Notes: generated by a model from the sequence alone, not told the origin. 64,000 bases of DNA from Mycobacterium botniense (GCF_010723305.1 NZ_BLKW01000002.1:682001-746000), one strand, 5' to 3'. Positions 37,351 to 47,647 are shown, counted from the stretch's first letter. Program-made: numbers and translations.

Positions 37351-38634
37351 TCAAACCGACGACTCCGGCGCCGCGTCCCCGGCGACCCGCAGCGGGGACC
37401 CCAGCGCCCCGGCGCGCCGCATCGCACCTACCGGGTCGGCGTAGAGTCTGCTCAGCGAGACGATGCCCGCGCCCGCTTCCTGCACCCGGTTGCCGAACAT
37501 GGTGACCCGAATGTCGCGCGGCGGCAACACCGAGCGCGCGTTAAACGCCGCTTCCACCTGTGCCATCGCCTCCGGGTATTCGGTGAACGCCTGGCCGCCC
37601 ACCACCAGATCGTCGGGATTGAGCAGGTCACGCAGCAGTGCGACGGCCTCGCCGAGTACCCGGGCCCGCTCAGCCAGCAGTTCTCTCGCCTGCTGATCAC
37701 CCTTGCGGGCGGCCCGCACCAGCTCGGTGACGGACCCGCGCGCGGTCGGCAAGATACGCAGCCTGCGCGCTGCTGCCAGCACGGCTTCGTCGCTGACCGT
37801 CGATTCCAGCTGCCCAGAGCCACCCAGCAGCTCTGAGACCGCCGGCAGAGTGGCTATGGTGCCCGGGCCGCTGGCCGGGCTGTGTACCCGGCCGCCGATC
37901 ACCAGCGCATAGCCGACGGTCTCCCGGGCGTAGACATACAGGCTGCTGGTCGTCGCGTTCGGTGTGAACCGTCGCATCCCGAGCAACAATTCGGCCCCGG
38001 CCATGGCATGCACGTGCGACGCCACCGACACCGGGAGCTCCAGCGCCTCGGCCAGCACCGAACCCACCGGCGCCTGCCGCCAACCCAGACGCGCATGGTC
38101 GACCTGCCCGCTGGCGCCGTCCACCGCCCCGCCGATGGCCACGCCGACCCACAACGGGCGGCGCCGGTGCCACCGGCTGAGGTAACGGCGGGCGCCTTCG
38201 GCCAGCGACGCGAGCGCGGTCCCTTGTGCACTGCGCGGTGTCGGGGTCTCGACAACATCGAGTGTGCGGCCGAACAGGTCGGTGGCCACGATGCTGGTGG
38301 TACGCGCCCCGATATGCAGACCCAGCGTCAGAAACGGCTCGTGGTTGACCTCGACGGGTACCCGTGGACGCCCGATCGCACCGGAAACGGCGAGGTCGGC
38401 GCGCTCACGCAGCAGACCCGCGTGCAGCAAAGCGATGACTTGGCGGTTGACCGTTGCGATGCTCAGCGATGTGACACCGGCGATGACATCACGGCCGACC
38501 GGACCGCGCAGCCGCACAGCCCGGAAAACCGCGGCGGCAGCGGAGTCTGACAGGTGCAGGGAGGGTGCCACCACGTGCTGGCGTAAACGGCCTTTGCGGC
38601 TATCGGAAGCACTGGTGAGAGTGGTCGAGCGCAC
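37351..38634 (-). CDS. ROK-family transcriptional regulator (Rv0485-like)
   Basis: A 427-residue protein: an N-terminal winged HTH (AVFRAVRLRGPVGRDVIAGVTSLSIATVNRQVIALL) and a C-terminal ROK sugar-kinase-like domain (TLGLHIGARTTSIVATDLFG, WVGVAIGGAVDG, LLNPDDLVVGG). The zinc-binding CxCGxxGC of true ROK kinases is not present, so it is a regulator rather than a kinase. In M. tuberculosis Rv0485 controls pe13/ppe18. The start is the GTG at 38634, 45 bp separate it from mshA. Confidence 0.87.
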   Translation of the reverse strand: MRSTTLTSASDSRKGRLRQHVVAPSLHLSDSAAAAVFRAVRLRGPVGRDVIAGVTSLSIATVNRQVIALLHAGLLRERADLAVSGAIGRPRVPVEVNHEPFLTLGLHIGARTTSIVATDLFGRTLDVVETPTPRSAQGTALASLAEGARRYLSRWHRRRPLWVGVAIGGAVDGASGQVDHARLGWRQAPVGSVLAEALELPVSVASHVHAMAGAELLLGMRRFTPNATTSSLYVYARETVGYALVIGGRVHSPASGPGTIATLPAVSELLGGSGQLESTVSDEAVLAAARRLRILPTARGSVTELVRAARKGDQQARELLAERARVLGEAVALLRDLLNPDDLVVGGQAFTEYPEAMAQVEAAFNARSVLPPRDIRVTMFGNRVQEAGAGIVSLSRLYADPVGAMRRAGALGSPLRVAGDAAPESSV

Positions 38635-38826
38635 GGTTGTCCTTATCCGAGTTCTAGTGGCCGGGCATCGCCGCGCGCGGGCTCCGGCTATCCGAGGCCG
38701 GTCAGGCGCGGCCGGGTGTGCGACAACGACACACGCAGTCCGTGAACAGGCACGCAGCCCTCAGGCTGAGCACGGGACTCGGGTACACGCGGAAAAATTT
38801 AGCACACTTACTAAGGTGATCCGGTG

Positions 38827-39582
38827 ATGACATCCGATTCGCAAAAACGCGTTGCCGTGGTCACCGGCGCCAGTGCAGGCATCGGCGAGGCAACCGCGAA
38901 AACCCTTGCTGCCCAAGGTTTTCACGTTGTGGCTGTGGCGCGGCGGGCGGAACGCGTCACCGCGGTGGCCGACGAGATCGGCGGAACCGCAGTGGTGGCC
39001 GACGTCACCGACGAGAGCGCGGTGGACGCGCTGGCCCGCCAACTGCATCGGGTCGACGTGCTGGTCAACAACGCCGGAGGCGCCAAGGGACTGGAACCGG
39101 TCGCCGAGGCCGATGTTGAGCATTGGCGCTGGATGTGGGAGACCAACGTGCTGGGCACCTTACGGGTGACCCGGGCGCTACTGCCCAAGCTGATCGCCTC
39201 CGGTGATGGGCTGATCGTCACGGTCACCTCGATCGCGGCGTTCGAGATCTACGACGGGGGATCCGGTTACACCGCGGCCAAGCACGCTCAAAGCGCGCTG
39301 CACCGCACGCTGCGTGGCGAATTGCTGGGAAAGCCCGTGCGGCTCACCGAGATCGCACCCGGTATGGTCCACACCGAGTTCTCCCTGGTCCGCTTTGACG
39401 GCGATCGCCAGCGGGCCGACGCAGTGTATGCGGGGATGACTCCGTTGACGGCCACCGATATCGCCGAGGTGATCGGGTTCGTGGCCACCCGCCCGCCGCA
39501 CGTGAACGTGGACCAGATCGTGATCCGGCCGCGTGACCAAGCCACCGCGACCCGCAGAGTCACCCGCCCGGCCGGGCGTTAG
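38827..39582 (+). CDS. Short-chain dehydrogenase/reductase (Rv0484c-like)
   Basis: A 251-residue classical [23 protein letters not shown] (nucleotide binding), [11 protein letters not shown], and the active-site [21 protein letters not shown] with Ser, Tyr and Lys. Residues ARRAER after the second strand suggest NADP preference. The ATG at 38827 is preceded by AAGGTG; a GTG one codon earlier is equally possible. Its last 23 bp overlap the 3' end of convergent lprQ. The substrate is unknown. Confidence 0.87.
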   Translation: MTSDSQKRVAVVTGASAGIGEATAKTLAAQGFHVVAVARRAERVTAVADEIGGTAVVADVTDESAVDALARQLHRVDVLVNNAGGAKGLEPVAEADVEHWRWMWETNVLGTLRVTRALLPKLIASGDGLIVTVTSIAAFEIYDGGSGYTAAKHAQSALHRTLRGELLGKPVRLTEIAPGMVHTEFSLVRFDGDRQRADAVYAGMTPLTATDIAEVIGFVATRPPHVNVDQIVIRPRDQATATRRVTRPAGR

Positions 39583-40915
39583 GCGTGTGCGGCGGCGCGG
39601 CCGGAACGCCCGACGCGGTGGGCGCGTTGGGCGGGGTGATGGGCGCGGTGACGGGCACCTGGGTCGCCGGTTTCTTGCCGGAGCGCGGCAACGCCGACAT
39701 CGACACCCAGGTCTCCCAGTCCACCGCCCAGTCCCAGATGTCGCCGTCGGCGTACGACAACTGGATCGAACTGCCGGTCACCTCGACGGGGTCACCATAA
39801 AGAGCGCTGTTGTAGTACTGCTCGGCGTCCTCGGTGGACAGGTTGATGCAGCCGTTGGTGACGTTGGTGTTGCCCTGGGCGCCGGCACTGGCCGGATTGG
39901 CGTGAATGAACTCACCATTGTTGGAAATTCTCACCGCCCAGCGCTCATGGACGTTGCTGTAACCGGCCGCCGGGTTAGACATGTAAAAGTCGGCGTACTT
40001 TTCGGTGACCACGTGGATCCCGTTGCGGGTCACGTTGCGCGGCTTGTCGGCCTCGCCGTAACTGCAGGGAAAATCCATGATGACACCTTCGTCGCGGATC
40101 ACCTGGATGCGGTGCGAGGAAACTTCGGCCTTGACGATCTGGCGCCGGCCGACCTGGAAGCGCAAGGTCATGTCCTGTTTGCCGTACGCGCCGTCGCCGA
40201 AGGCCACCCCGTAGAACCGGGCGTCGACGTTGACCTTGGTGCCCGCGGGATAGTACTCGCGGGTGCGCCAGTGCACCCGTGATCCCTGCGCCTCATCGGG
40301 CAGCCACGCCCAGCTGCCCTCGACGGGCGGGTCGGTGGTGACGGTCAATGCCCGCTCGACAGCGGCCTTGTCGGCAATCGGGGCGTCGAACTGAATGATG
40401 ATCGGGGCGGCGACCCCAACGGTCTGCCCGTCGGCCAACTGGAATCCGCCATCGATCAGCTTCGTGGGTGTCACGGTGGTGAACCCGCCTTTAACCGGGA
40501 GCGCCTTGCCGTCGTGGCCGATCACCGACCCGCTCCAGGTGTAGGCGGCGTCATAGCCGAGCGGCTCAGTGATCGTGTAGACGGTGCGGTCGTGGTTGAA
40601 AACCCCCGCCACCACCTTGCCTTTGGGGTTGGTCAACGACACCTTCTGGAAGAAGCCGTTACGGACCTCGACACTGACGGGTGCAGTCGGGACCACCCCG
40701 ACGGCAGCATCGGCCGGGCGAAAGATCACGGTGGGCCCCGGCGGCGGTTTCGGTTTCTCCGCTTGTTTGCTGGATCTGCCTAGGCAGGCGGCTACCACGT
40801 TCGGTGCGCACAGCCCCAACACCACCGCCGACAAAGCCCGACGCCGGGTGATCGGCGGCGGGCCACTGGCTGTGTTCACGACACACAAAGATACCGGGCA
40901 CCGGCTCCGGATCAT
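39560..40915 (-). CDS. lprQ: LD-transpeptidase lipoprotein
   Basis: A 451-residue exported enzyme that makes 3-3 peptidoglycan crosslinks. The N-terminus carries a twin-arginine-like run ([15 protein letters not shown]) and a lipobox VVAAC with Cys44 for lipid attachment. Two immunoglobulin-like domains precede the YkuD domain, whose active site is [25 protein letters not shown] with His338 and Cys356. A Pro/Thr-rich tail follows. It corresponds to Rv0483 (LdtMt5) and is 11 bp behind murB, linking two peptidoglycan genes. Confidence 0.94.
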   Translation of the reverse strand: MIRSRCPVSLCVVNTASGPPPITRRRALSAVVLGLCAPNVVAACLGRSSKQAEKPKPPPGPTVIFRPADAAVGVVPTAPVSVEVRNGFFQKVSLTNPKGKVVAGVFNHDRTVYTITEPLGYDAAYTWSGSVIGHDGKALPVKGGFTTVTPTKLIDGGFQLADGQTVGVAAPIIIQFDAPIADKAAVERALTVTTDPPVEGSWAWLPDEAQGSRVHWRTREYYPAGTKVNVDARFYGVAFGDGAYGKQDMTLRFQVGRRQIVKAEVSSHRIQVIRDEGVIMDFPCSYGEADKPRNVTRNGIHVVTEKYADFYMSNPAAGYSNVHERWAVRISNNGEFIHANPASAGAQGNTNVTNGCINLSTEDAEQYYNSALYGDPVEVTGSSIQLSYADGDIWDWAVDWETWVSMSALPRSGKKPATQVPVTAPITPPNAPTASGVPAAPPHTPNARPGG

Positions 40916-40926
40916 GAAATTGGCTG

Positions 40927-42012
40927 CTACAACACGCAGCCGACCAGCACCGGCTCGGGTTCAAGTGTGATACCAAACACGGTGCGCACACCGTCGCGGA
41001 TGGTGCGAGCGAGCGCCACCACGTCGGCGGCGGTCGCCCCGCCACGGTTGGTCACGGCGAGCGCATGCTTGCTGGACAGCCGGCACCGGGCGGTGCCGGT
41101 GTCCGGATAACCTTTGCCGAAACCGGCACGCTCTACCAGCCAGCCGGCGGCGAGCTTGATGCCGTCGCGGGCCGGCCAGTGCGGCACGCTGCCAAAGTCG
41201 GCGGCGAGCCGCTGATAGACGCCGGGCGCGACGATCGGGTTGGTGAAGAACGACCCCACGCTCCAGGTGTCGTGATCGGCCGCATCCAGCACCATTCCCT
41301 TACGGGCACGCAGACCCAGCACCGCGTCGCGCACGACTGCCGGGTCGGCGCGCTGACCGGCCGTCGCGTCCAGCGCGGCAGTCAACTCGTCGTACCGCAG
41401 CGGTGCGCTGCGGCCCGACGCGTCCAACGCGAACTCCACCTCCAAAATCACGGCGGGAACCGCGAACCCACCGGCGTGCTTGAAGATGCTGCGGCGATAG
41501 CCCAGGCCCAGCTCGCTGGCCGGCACCCAGCGCACCACACCGCTGCGCCGGTCCAACAGCCGGACCCGGGTGAGCGTATCGGCTACTTCTGCGCCATAGG
41601 CGCCGACGTTTTGGATCGGGGTCGCGCCCGCCGAGCCGGGAATGCCGGAGAGGCATTCCAGCCCGCCGAGCCCGTGCTCGATCGCGGCCACCACGACGTC
41701 GTCCCACACCGCGCCGGCCTCCGCGCGCACCACATTGCCCTCGATGCTGATGCGCTTGTTGGCCAACCGCACTACAGTCAGGTCGGTCAGCGTGTCAGCG
41801 ATCACCACATTGGAGCCGCCGGCGATCACCAGCACGGGGCCAGCGTCTTCGTGGCGGGATTCCGCGTCCAGGTGACGCAGCGCAGCCACCACTTGTTCGG
41901 TGGTGGTGCAGGTGATGACCCGCCGCGCGACCGGGCCGAGACGCAGTGTGGTCAGCGGCGCCAATGGCACCATCTCGGCGACATGCGCACCGGCGAAGAC
42001 CGAACCGACCAC
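40927..42012 (-). CDS. murB: UDP-N-acetylenolpyruvoylglucosamine reductase
   Basis: A 361-residue FAD enzyme that reduces UDP-GlcNAc-enolpyruvate to UDP-MurNAc with NADPH. Landmarks are [37 protein letters not shown] (FAD and substrate loop), GYRRSIFK, the active-site SVGSFFTNP serine, and the C-terminal LEPEPVLVG glutamate. The start is the GTG at 42012, only 26 bp from the divergent DUF2505 gene, so the promoters overlap. Confidence 0.95.
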   Translation of the reverse strand: MVGSVFAGAHVAEMVPLAPLTTLRLGPVARRVITCTTTEQVVAALRHLDAESRHEDAGPVLVIAGGSNVVIADTLTDLTVVRLANKRISIEGNVVRAEAGAVWDDVVVAAIEHGLGGLECLSGIPGSAGATPIQNVGAYGAEVADTLTRVRLLDRRSGVVRWVPASELGLGYRRSIFKHAGGFAVPAVILEVEFALDASGRSAPLRYDELTAALDATAGQRADPAVVRDAVLGLRARKGMVLDAADHDTWSVGSFFTNPIVAPGVYQRLAADFGSVPHWPARDGIKLAAGWLVERAGFGKGYPDTGTARCRLSSKHALAVTNRGGATAADVVALARTIRDGVRTVFGITLEPEPVLVGCVL

Positions 42013-42038
42013 GGGCCGTAACGGTAGCCTGGCCTGCT

Positions 42039-42551
42039 ATGCCCCGTTCATTCGACATGTCCGCCGACTATGAGGGCACCGTCGAACAGGTCCATCGCGC
42101 CTTCAGCGACGAGCACTACTGGCTGGCCCGGCTGGCCGATTCGGGTGCCGACGACGCGACGCTGGAGTCGATGCGGGTCGGCGCGGACGGCAGTATTGAC
42201 GTGGTCACCGTGCAGGTGCTGCGCAGCGACCGGCTTCCGGCTCTGGTCAGCCAATTCCACCGCGGCGACTTGTGCATCCGGCGCGACGAAAAATGGGGTC
42301 CGATCACCGGCGGCGCCGCCAACGCCACTGTCCTCGGATCCATTCACGACCTGCCGGTGGGGCTCACCGGCACGGCGGTGCTGGCCCCGGGCACCGACTC
42401 CGGCGGTGCCCGGCTGACTTTCCGGGGCACCGTCGAGGTCCGTGTCCCGCTTGTCGGCGCCAAGATCGAGAACTTGATCGGCAGCCAGTTAGTCGAGTTG
42501 CTGATCGCCGAGCAGCGTTTCACCACGATGTGGATCGCGGAAAACGCCTGA
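42039..42551 (+). CDS. DUF2505 protein (Rv0481c-like)
   Basis: A 170-residue protein starting MPRSFDMSADYEGTVEQVHR, with EHYWLARLADSG and a beta-rich core that looks like a START/Bet v1-type SRPBCC fold (DUF2505). No catalytic residues can be named. The ATG at 42039 gives the family start. It lies alone before the nitrilase gene with a 142-bp gap. The function is unknown. Confidence 0.82.
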   Translation: MPRSFDMSADYEGTVEQVHRAFSDEHYWLARLADSGADDATLESMRVGADGSIDVVTVQVLRSDRLPALVSQFHRGDLCIRRDEKWGPITGGAANATVLGSIHDLPVGLTGTAVLAPGTDSGGARLTFRGTVEVRVPLVGAKIENLIGSQLVELLIAEQRFTTMWIAENA

Positions 42552-42693
42552 CGGACCGCCCGGGTCATCCGCTCGATTCGACAGGGACCGGGAGCATGCC
42601 GAAACCCGGTTCCGCGGCCGCGGGGCGGGCACCTCGGCGCGGCGTCAACACCTGTCGACGGCGGTCAGTTCGACACGCCTTAGGCTGACGGCC

Positions 42694-43512
42694 ATGCGGA
42701 TCGCGGTGGCGCAAATCCTCAGCGGCACGGATCCGGCGGCCAATCTGCAGCTGGTGCGGCATTACACCAGCCAAGCCGCCGACGCGGGCGCCACGCTGGT
42801 GATATTTCCCGAGGCGACCATGTGCCGTTTCGGTGTGCCGCTGGCGCGGATCGCCGAGCCGCTCGACGGATCCTGGGCAAACGAGGTCCGCCGGATCGCC
42901 GCCGACACCGGGATCACTGTGATCGCCGGCATGTTCACCCCGGCCGGCGACGGCCGGGTCACCAATACGCTGATCGCGACCGGACCCGGTACCGACGCGC
43001 ACTACCACAAAATCCACCTCTACGACGCGTTCGGGTTTACCGAATCACGCACCGTCGCGCCGGGGCATGAGCCGGTGGTCATCAGTGTCAGCGGCGTGCG
43101 GGTGGGGTTGAGCATCTGCTATGACATCCGGTTTCCCGGGCTTTACACCGAGCTGGCCCGCCGCGGTGCTCAGCTGATCGCCGTCTGCGCCTCGTGGGGT
43201 GCCGGTCCCGGCAAATTGGAGCAGTGGACGCTGTTGGCGCGCGCGCGGGCGCTGGACTCGACAAGCTATATCGCCGCAGCCGGCCAGGCCGACCCCGGCT
43301 GCCGGCCTGCCGAGTCGGGCGCGCCGACCGGCGTCGGCGGCAGCGCGGTGGTCTCGCCGTTCGGCGAGGTGATGGCCGCGGCCGGCGCCGAACCCCAGCT
43401 GCTGATCGCCGATATTGACCCGGGTCGCGTCGCCGCGGCCCGCGACACGATTGCCGTTCTGCGCAACCAGGCCGACTTCGCTCACCTGGATAAGGCAGAA
43501 TCGCCCAGGTGA
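42694..43512 (+). CDS. Nitrilase-superfamily amidohydrolase (Rv0480c-like)
   Basis: A 272-residue C-N hydrolase. The catalytic triad is readable: Glu40 (LVIFPEATM), Lys106 (HYHKIHLYDAFGF) and Cys142 (GLSICYDIRFPGLY). The HLYDAFGFTES motif is the Nit1/Nit2 (omega-amidase, deaminated-glutathione amidase) type rather than a plant nitrilase. The gene's TGA overlaps the GTG of the following DUF2993-type gene, so they are co-translated. Confidence 0.9.
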   Translation: MRIAVAQILSGTDPAANLQLVRHYTSQAADAGATLVIFPEATMCRFGVPLARIAEPLDGSWANEVRRIAADTGITVIAGMFTPAGDGRVTNTLIATGPGTDAHYHKIHLYDAFGFTESRTVAPGHEPVVISVSGVRVGLSICYDIRFPGLYTELARRGAQLIAVCASWGAGPGKLEQWTLLARARALDSTSYIAAAGQADPGCRPAESGAPTGVGGSAVVSPFGEVMAAAGAEPQLLIADIDPGRVAAARDTIAVLRNQADFAHLDKAESPR

Positions 43513-44537
43513 CGAATCCGCCGGACGCATCGCGAGAGGATCCCACCGTGTGGGCTCGCCCGGGCAACCACAATCCCGCGGATCAGCCTGCGGGGGCGTC
43601 CGAGCCGGAAACCCAGCAGGTGCCTGCCCCGGCTGCGGGCGAGCGCACCCAGCCGGTGGCCCCGGCTGAGGCTCCGCCCCCCGCACAGCCCCAGCCGGGT
43701 CCGCCCCCCGCTCCGCCGCCGTACCCGCCGGAGCAGTGGTCTGCCACGCCGTCCGGTCCACCACCGTCGGAGGACACGCCTGCCGCTGTGAAAGCCAAAC
43801 GCCGCCTGCTCCGCGACCCGATGTCAGTCGTTCTGGCCGTCATCATCGTGGTGGCGCTGCTGGCCGCCGGCGTACTCGCCGCCGAACTGTATGCGCGCCA
43901 CCGCGCCGAAAGCGTCGTGGCCGCAGCCGCGGAATGCGTGGTGCGGGACAAGGTCAGCGTGTCGTTCGGTCCCACCCCGTTCCTGCTGGAGCATTTCACC
44001 GGCGATTACCGTGATATCTCGATCCGCACCGCGGGCAACCAGATCCGCAGCGCCAAGGGCATGAAGGCCGACATCGAGGTCGACAATGTCGACTTACACG
44101 GCCACGGCAACTCGAAGGGCACGATCGGCGCGCTGAACGCCACTATCACCTGGACGTCGAACGGTATCAAAGAGACCGTGCAAGATTCGGTCCCGATCGT
44201 GGGCGGCCTGGTCAACAGCGTGACCACCAACCCCAGCGCCGGGACTGTCGAGCTCAAGGGTGCACTGGGCCTCGGCAGTGTCACCGTCAAACCCGAGGTT
44301 GCCGGCAACGGGCTGGCGTTGACGGTCGTCAAAGTTACCGCGATGGGTGCCCCGGTGCCCAGCGAGACCGCGCAATCGGCGCTGGATATTTTCGCTTCCA
44401 GACTCATCAACGACTTTCCACTCGGTATCCACGCCGATCGCGTGCAGGTTACCGATAACGGTGTAACAGCACATTTTTCGACCACCAACGCCGCAATTCC
44501 GTCCGCGCAGTCTGACCCGTGCTTCGCCAAGCTCTAG
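43509..44537 (+). CDS. DUF2993 (LmeA-like) membrane-anchored protein, copy 1
   Basis: A 342-residue protein. Residues 1-95 are a proline-rich cytoplasmic tail; one membrane helix (about residues 112-134) follows RRLLRDPMSVVLAV; the rest is an extracytoplasmic beta-rich DUF2993 domain with FTGDYRDISIRTAGNQIRSAKGM and NSKGTIGALNATITW, ending DPCFAKL. LmeA, of the same family, affects mannan elongation in mycobacteria. It corresponds to Rv0479c. A paralogue follows directly (44603). Confidence 0.82.
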   Translation: MTNPPDASREDPTVWARPGNHNPADQPAGASEPETQQVPAPAAGERTQPVAPAEAPPPAQPQPGPPPAPPPYPPEQWSATPSGPPPSEDTPAAVKAKRRLLRDPMSVVLAVIIVVALLAAGVLAAELYARHRAESVVAAAAECVVRDKVSVSFGPTPFLLEHFTGDYRDISIRTAGNQIRSAKGMKADIEVDNVDLHGHGNSKGTIGALNATITWTSNGIKETVQDSVPIVGGLVNSVTTNPSAGTVELKGALGLGSVTVKPEVAGNGLALTVVKVTAMGAPVPSETAQSALDIFASRLINDFPLGIHADRVQVTDNGVTAHFSTTNAAIPSAQSDPCFAKL

Positions 44538-44602
44538 CCGATGTGCAACCGCCCGGCTGACCGCGTGGACGTTGTTGGCTTCGATAGGGCACAATCGCGC
44601 TG

Positions 44603-45679
44603 GTGACAAATCCGCAAGGACCCTCGCGCGGCAACCCCTCGGAATGGGCCCGCCCCTCTTCGCCCCGGCCACCGTCGGCACCTCCCCCATCCCAATCACC
44701 GACGCGCCGGATGCCCGCCACTGGCCGCATCCCGGGGCGACAGCAGCCCGGCCCGCCGCCCAACCCGCCGCCGCGCCAGCCCGGGCCCCCACCGACTCGG
44801 CAACCGCCGCTACCAGGCCCTGGCCCGGGCCAGCAGCCACACCCGCCCGGCCCGGCGCCCAACGCGCACGATCAGGCCACGACCACGCTGTCATCTCCCC
44901 CCCAGCCGAAAGGCAGGCCGGTGCACGCCACACGCCGCTGGTTGCGCGACCCGGTGTCGGTCGTGCTGATCCTGATCATCGTGGTGGCGCTCATTGTCGC
45001 CGGGCTGATCGGTGCCGAGCTTTACGCCCGGCATGTCGCCGACAGCAAGGTCACCAAAGCCGTCGAGTGCGAGGTGCAGGACGGGGCCAGCGTGTCCTTC
45101 GCCACCACACCGCCGGTGCTATGGCAGTACATCACCGGTCACTACACCAATATCTCGGTGCAGACCGCCGGAAATCAGGTGCGCAGCGCCAAGGGTATGA
45201 GGATCAGCTTGGACATCCAGAATGTGCGGCTGGCCAACACCAACAACTCCAAGGGCACTATCGGCGCGCTGAACGGCACCATCTACTGGTCAGCTGCGGG
45301 TATCAAACAGTCCATCCAAGACGCCATACCGCTGCTGGGCAGTTTCGTGACCAGCACGGTCACCACCAACTCCGGTAACGGCACCGTTCAGCTGAAGGGA
45401 CTCCTGGACAGCGCCACCGTCAAACCCCAGATCGTCAACAACGGGCTGTCGCTGCAGGTGGTCGACTTGAGAGCGTTGGGCTCCAAGCTGTCCACGGACA
45501 CGGTGCAAAAAAACCTCGATGACCTCACCTCGCGGGCGACCCAGAACTACCCGCTGGGCATTCACGCCGACAACGTCACGGTCACCGACAACGGTATCCA
45601 GGCCACCTTTTCCACCACGAATGCCACCATCCCCTCAGGCAGCGGCGGGGGACAGGATCCCTGCTTCGCCAACCTGTGA
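44603..45679 (+). CDS. DUF2993 (LmeA-like) membrane-anchored protein, copy 2
   Basis: A 358-residue paralogue of the preceding gene: the same start (MTNP), proline-rich tail, membrane helix after RRWLRDPVSVVLILIIVVAL, and domain ITGHYTNISVQTAGNQVRSA and NSKGTIGALNGTIYW, ending DPCFANL. Even the DNA around both starts is alike (GTGACRAATCCGC). The pair is therefore a tandem duplication. The proline tail differs in length and has a glycine/proline-glutamine run, so the copies have diverged for some time. Confidence 0.82.
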   Translation: MTNPQGPSRGNPSEWARPSSPRPPSAPPPSQSPTRRMPATGRIPGRQQPGPPPNPPPRQPGPPPTRQPPLPGPGPGQQPHPPGPAPNAHDQATTTLSSPPQPKGRPVHATRRWLRDPVSVVLILIIVVALIVAGLIGAELYARHVADSKVTKAVECEVQDGASVSFATTPPVLWQYITGHYTNISVQTAGNQVRSAKGMRISLDIQNVRLANTNNSKGTIGALNGTIYWSAAGIKQSIQDAIPLLGSFVTSTVTTNSGNGTVQLKGLLDSATVKPQIVNNGLSLQVVDLRALGSKLSTDTVQKNLDDLTSRATQNYPLGIHADNVTVTDNGIQATFSTTNATIPSGSGGGQDPCFANL

Positions 45680-45697
45680 GCCGCAACCCGTGGGCGT

Positions 45698-46372
45698 TTA
45701 GCGCAGTCCGTCCAGCACGGCGCGGGTGCCGGACAGCCCCAGCCGGGTGGCGCCCGCCTCGAGCATCGCCACCGCCTCCGCGGCGGTACGGATCCCGCCA
45801 CTGGCCTTGACCCCGAGCCGCCCGCCGACGGTCGCGGCCATCAGCGCGACCGCACGCACCGAGGCCCCACCCGCCGGGTGAAACCCGGTCGAGGTCTTCA
45901 CGAAGTCCGCGCCGGCGTCTTCGGCGGCCCGGCAAACCTGGGCGAGCTTCTGGTCACCGGCCCGGCTCACCAGGACCGCCGACTCCACAATCACCTTGAG
46001 CACGGCCGCCGGCACCGCGACGCGCACACCCGCGATATCGGCGCGCACCGCATCAAGGTCGTCAGCCAGTGCGGCGCCGACGTCGATGACCATATCGATC
46101 TCGCTCGCGCCCGACGCGACGGCCAACGCCGCTTCGTGCGCCTTAACCGCTGAGAGGTGTTTGCCCGACGGAAATCCCACCACCGCGGCGATCCGGGTTG
46201 CTCCGGCCTGTGCGGCGATGGGCACCATCGACGGTGACACACACACCGCGTACACGCCGAGGTCCGCGGCTTCGGCGACCAGCGCCACCACGTCGGCGGC
46301 AGTGGCCTCGGGCCTCAGCAAGGTATGGTCGACCAGCGCCGCCACCTGGGCCCGGGTAGGTTGCGACGGCAC
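45698..46372 (-). CDS. deoC: Deoxyribose-phosphate aldolase
   Basis: A 224-residue class I aldolase that splits 2-deoxyribose-5-phosphate to acetaldehyde and glyceraldehyde-3-phosphate. The Schiff-base lysine is Lys159 (DFVKTSTGF) and the assisting lysine Lys189 (GVKASGGI); [11 protein letters not shown] and [10 protein letters not shown] complete the barrel. The start is the GTG at 46372, which overlaps the stop of the short Rv0477-like frame by one base. It is convergent with the DUF2993 pair. Confidence 0.95.
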   Translation of the reverse strand: MPSQPTRAQVAALVDHTLLRPEATAADVVALVAEAADLGVYAVCVSPSMVPIAAQAGATRIAAVVGFPSGKHLSAVKAHEAALAVASGASEIDMVIDVGAALADDLDAVRADIAGVRVAVPAAVLKVIVESAVLVSRAGDQKLAQVCRAAEDAGADFVKTSTGFHPAGGASVRAVALMAATVGGRLGVKASGGIRTAAEAVAMLEAGATRLGLSGTRAVLDGLR

Positions 46373-46578
46373 TAGAACGGGTCGTGGGCGCCGCCGGGGT
46401 GGGAGCCGGTCATCTGGACCGAGTCCACGGCCGGCCGCCCAGGCTCGAGATTCCGGCAGGTGGTGCGGGGCCGCACCAGTTCAGCGGCCTGCCCCGGGCA
46501 GCTGAACAGCTCGCGCGGGACCGCCGCGCCGGTGCCGGGCGCGTGCACCGCGCACCCGGCCGACAGCCCAACAATCAC
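46372..46578 (-). CDS. Short remnant of an Rv0477-like secreted protein (possible pseudogene)
   Basis: A 68-residue frame whose C-terminal half ([12 protein letters not shown]...[14 protein letters not shown]...HPGGAHDPF) matches the end of M. tuberculosis Rv0477, a secreted protein of about 148 residues as I recall it. The family's N-terminal half is absent; instead a GTG start with an AGGTG site gives [12 protein letters not shown], which happens to look like a lipobox. Conserved aromatic and cysteine residues of the family (the CHWxxA block) are lost. It may be a degraded gene or a shortened lipoprotein. It sits 15 bp after the DUF2516 gene. Confidence 0.45.
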   Translation of the reverse strand: MIVGLSAGCAVHAPGTGAAVPRELFSCPGQAAELVRPRTTCRNLEPGRPAVDSVQMTGSHPGGAHDPF

Positions 46579-46593
46579 CGGCGCACCTGGCCG

Positions 46594-46887
46594 CTAACGC
46601 GATTTACCCTGGATCTCAAGGAGTTTGGGCCGCACATCAACTAGGTACACGCCGGCTGCACAGGCCGCGATCACCACACCGAGCACCCCGAAAACAAAGC
46701 TCAGCACCGAAGCCATGGCCACGCCAACGCCCAGAATCACCAACCAGACCGGCTTGGTCAACTTCTCCGCGGCGGTATACGCGTCGGGTCGTTGCAGAGC
46801 AGCGTGCACGAACGCGTACAGCGCCGTCAGGAAAACGCCGATCTGTACGACAAACAAGACGTCACGTGCCAGGCCTTGAAGCATCAC
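46594..46887 (-). CDS. DUF2516 membrane protein (Rv0476-like)
   Basis: A 97-residue protein with two or three hydrophobic helices: [41 protein letters not shown] and [16 protein letters not shown]; then a conserved cytoplasmic end [14 protein letters not shown]. The C-terminus and the [19 protein letters not shown] motif are identical in M. tuberculosis from memory. The start may be GTG 46887 or ATG 46884. It lies downstream of hbhA. Confidence 0.85.
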   Translation of the reverse strand: MMLQGLARDVLFVVQIGVFLTALYAFVHAALQRPDAYTAAEKLTKPVWLVILGVGVAMASVLSFVFGVLGVVIAACAAGVYLVDVRPKLLEIQGKSR

Positions 46888-46929
46888 ACGGCAAGCTTAT
46901 GCGGGCACCGGCCCACCCGTCGACTCCGA

Positions 46930-46984
46930 GTTGCCCGGCGGCAACCCGGAATCGAGTGGGGGTGGCTGCCGGGGGACACCCGGC
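46930..46984. terminator. Two GC-rich hairpins downstream of hbhA
   Basis: Hairpin 1 is GCCGGG-GGACA-CCCGGC (46968-46984), 5 bp after the hbhA stop. Hairpin 2 is GTTGCC-CGGC-GGCAAC (46930-46945). Both have perfect 6-bp stems. Tandem GC-rich hairpins without a T-tract are plausible mycobacterial terminators separating hbhA from the DUF2516 gene; this is inference from structure only. Confidence 0.4.
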
Positions 46985-46989
46985 GGCGC

Positions 46990-47595
46990 TTACTTCTGGG
47001 TGACCTTCTTGGCCGCGGCCTTCTTGGCCGGCGCTTTTTTGGCCGGGGCTTTTTTCGCGGTCGTCTTTTTCGCCGGGGCCTTCTTGGCTGGCTGCGCCTT
47101 GGTGGGCAGCTCGATGCCAACCAGCTTGGCGGCACGTTCACCGACCGCACGGGTCTGCGAGGCGACCGTGCCCAGCGCCTCCTGGGTCAGCTCAACGGCT
47201 TGATCGACGTAGCCTTCGGCGCGGGCCGATGCCTCCTCCAAACGACCCTGGCTGCGCAGCCGCTCCAACGCGAGTTCGCCCCGCTCGACCAGCTCGTTGT
47301 AGCGATGGGTCGCGGCTTCCAGATAGCCCTCGGCTGCGGAGCGCAGTTCCTCGGCGGTGAACCTCTCGCGCAGCTCCCGCAGCTGCTCACGCAGCTGTTC
47401 AGGCAGTTCTTCTTGAAACCTGGCCAACCGGGCACGGCTCTCCTCGACCCGGCTGCGGGTGTCGCTGCGGGCCTCGCCGGCGCGTTCCCGTAATTCAGTG
47501 AGCAAGTCGCTGACCGTGGCCAAAGCCAGATCGGCGGCTCCCAGGGCGGCAAGTAACGGCGCTTTTAGATCCTCGATAGTCGGGTTGTCGGGCAT
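46990..47595 (-). CDS. hbhA: Heparin-binding haemagglutinin
   Basis: A 201-residue surface adhesin that binds sulfated glycans on epithelial cells. Residues about 5-30 are hydrophobic, residues about 35-135 are a long charged coiled coil ([29 protein letters not shown]), and the C-terminal 36 residues (166-201) consist of lysine-alanine-proline repeats ([13 protein letters not shown]) that form the heparin-binding domain and are methylated in M. tuberculosis. A strong AAAGGA site precedes the ATG. It follows the XRE regulator gene by 52 bp. Confidence 0.96.
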   Translation of the reverse strand: MPDNPTIEDLKAPLLAALGAADLALATVSDLLTELRERAGEARSDTRSRVEESRARLARFQEELPEQLREQLRELRERFTAEELRSAAEGYLEAATHRYNELVERGELALERLRSQGRLEEASARAEGYVDQAVELTQEALGTVASQTRAVGERAAKLVGIELPTKAQPAKKAPAKKTTAKKAPAKKAPAKKAAAKKVTQK

Positions 47596-47647
47596 GGTGA
47601 TTTCCTTTCTGGCGGGTTAATGTCGGTCGGGCACGACGCGTCAGGAG

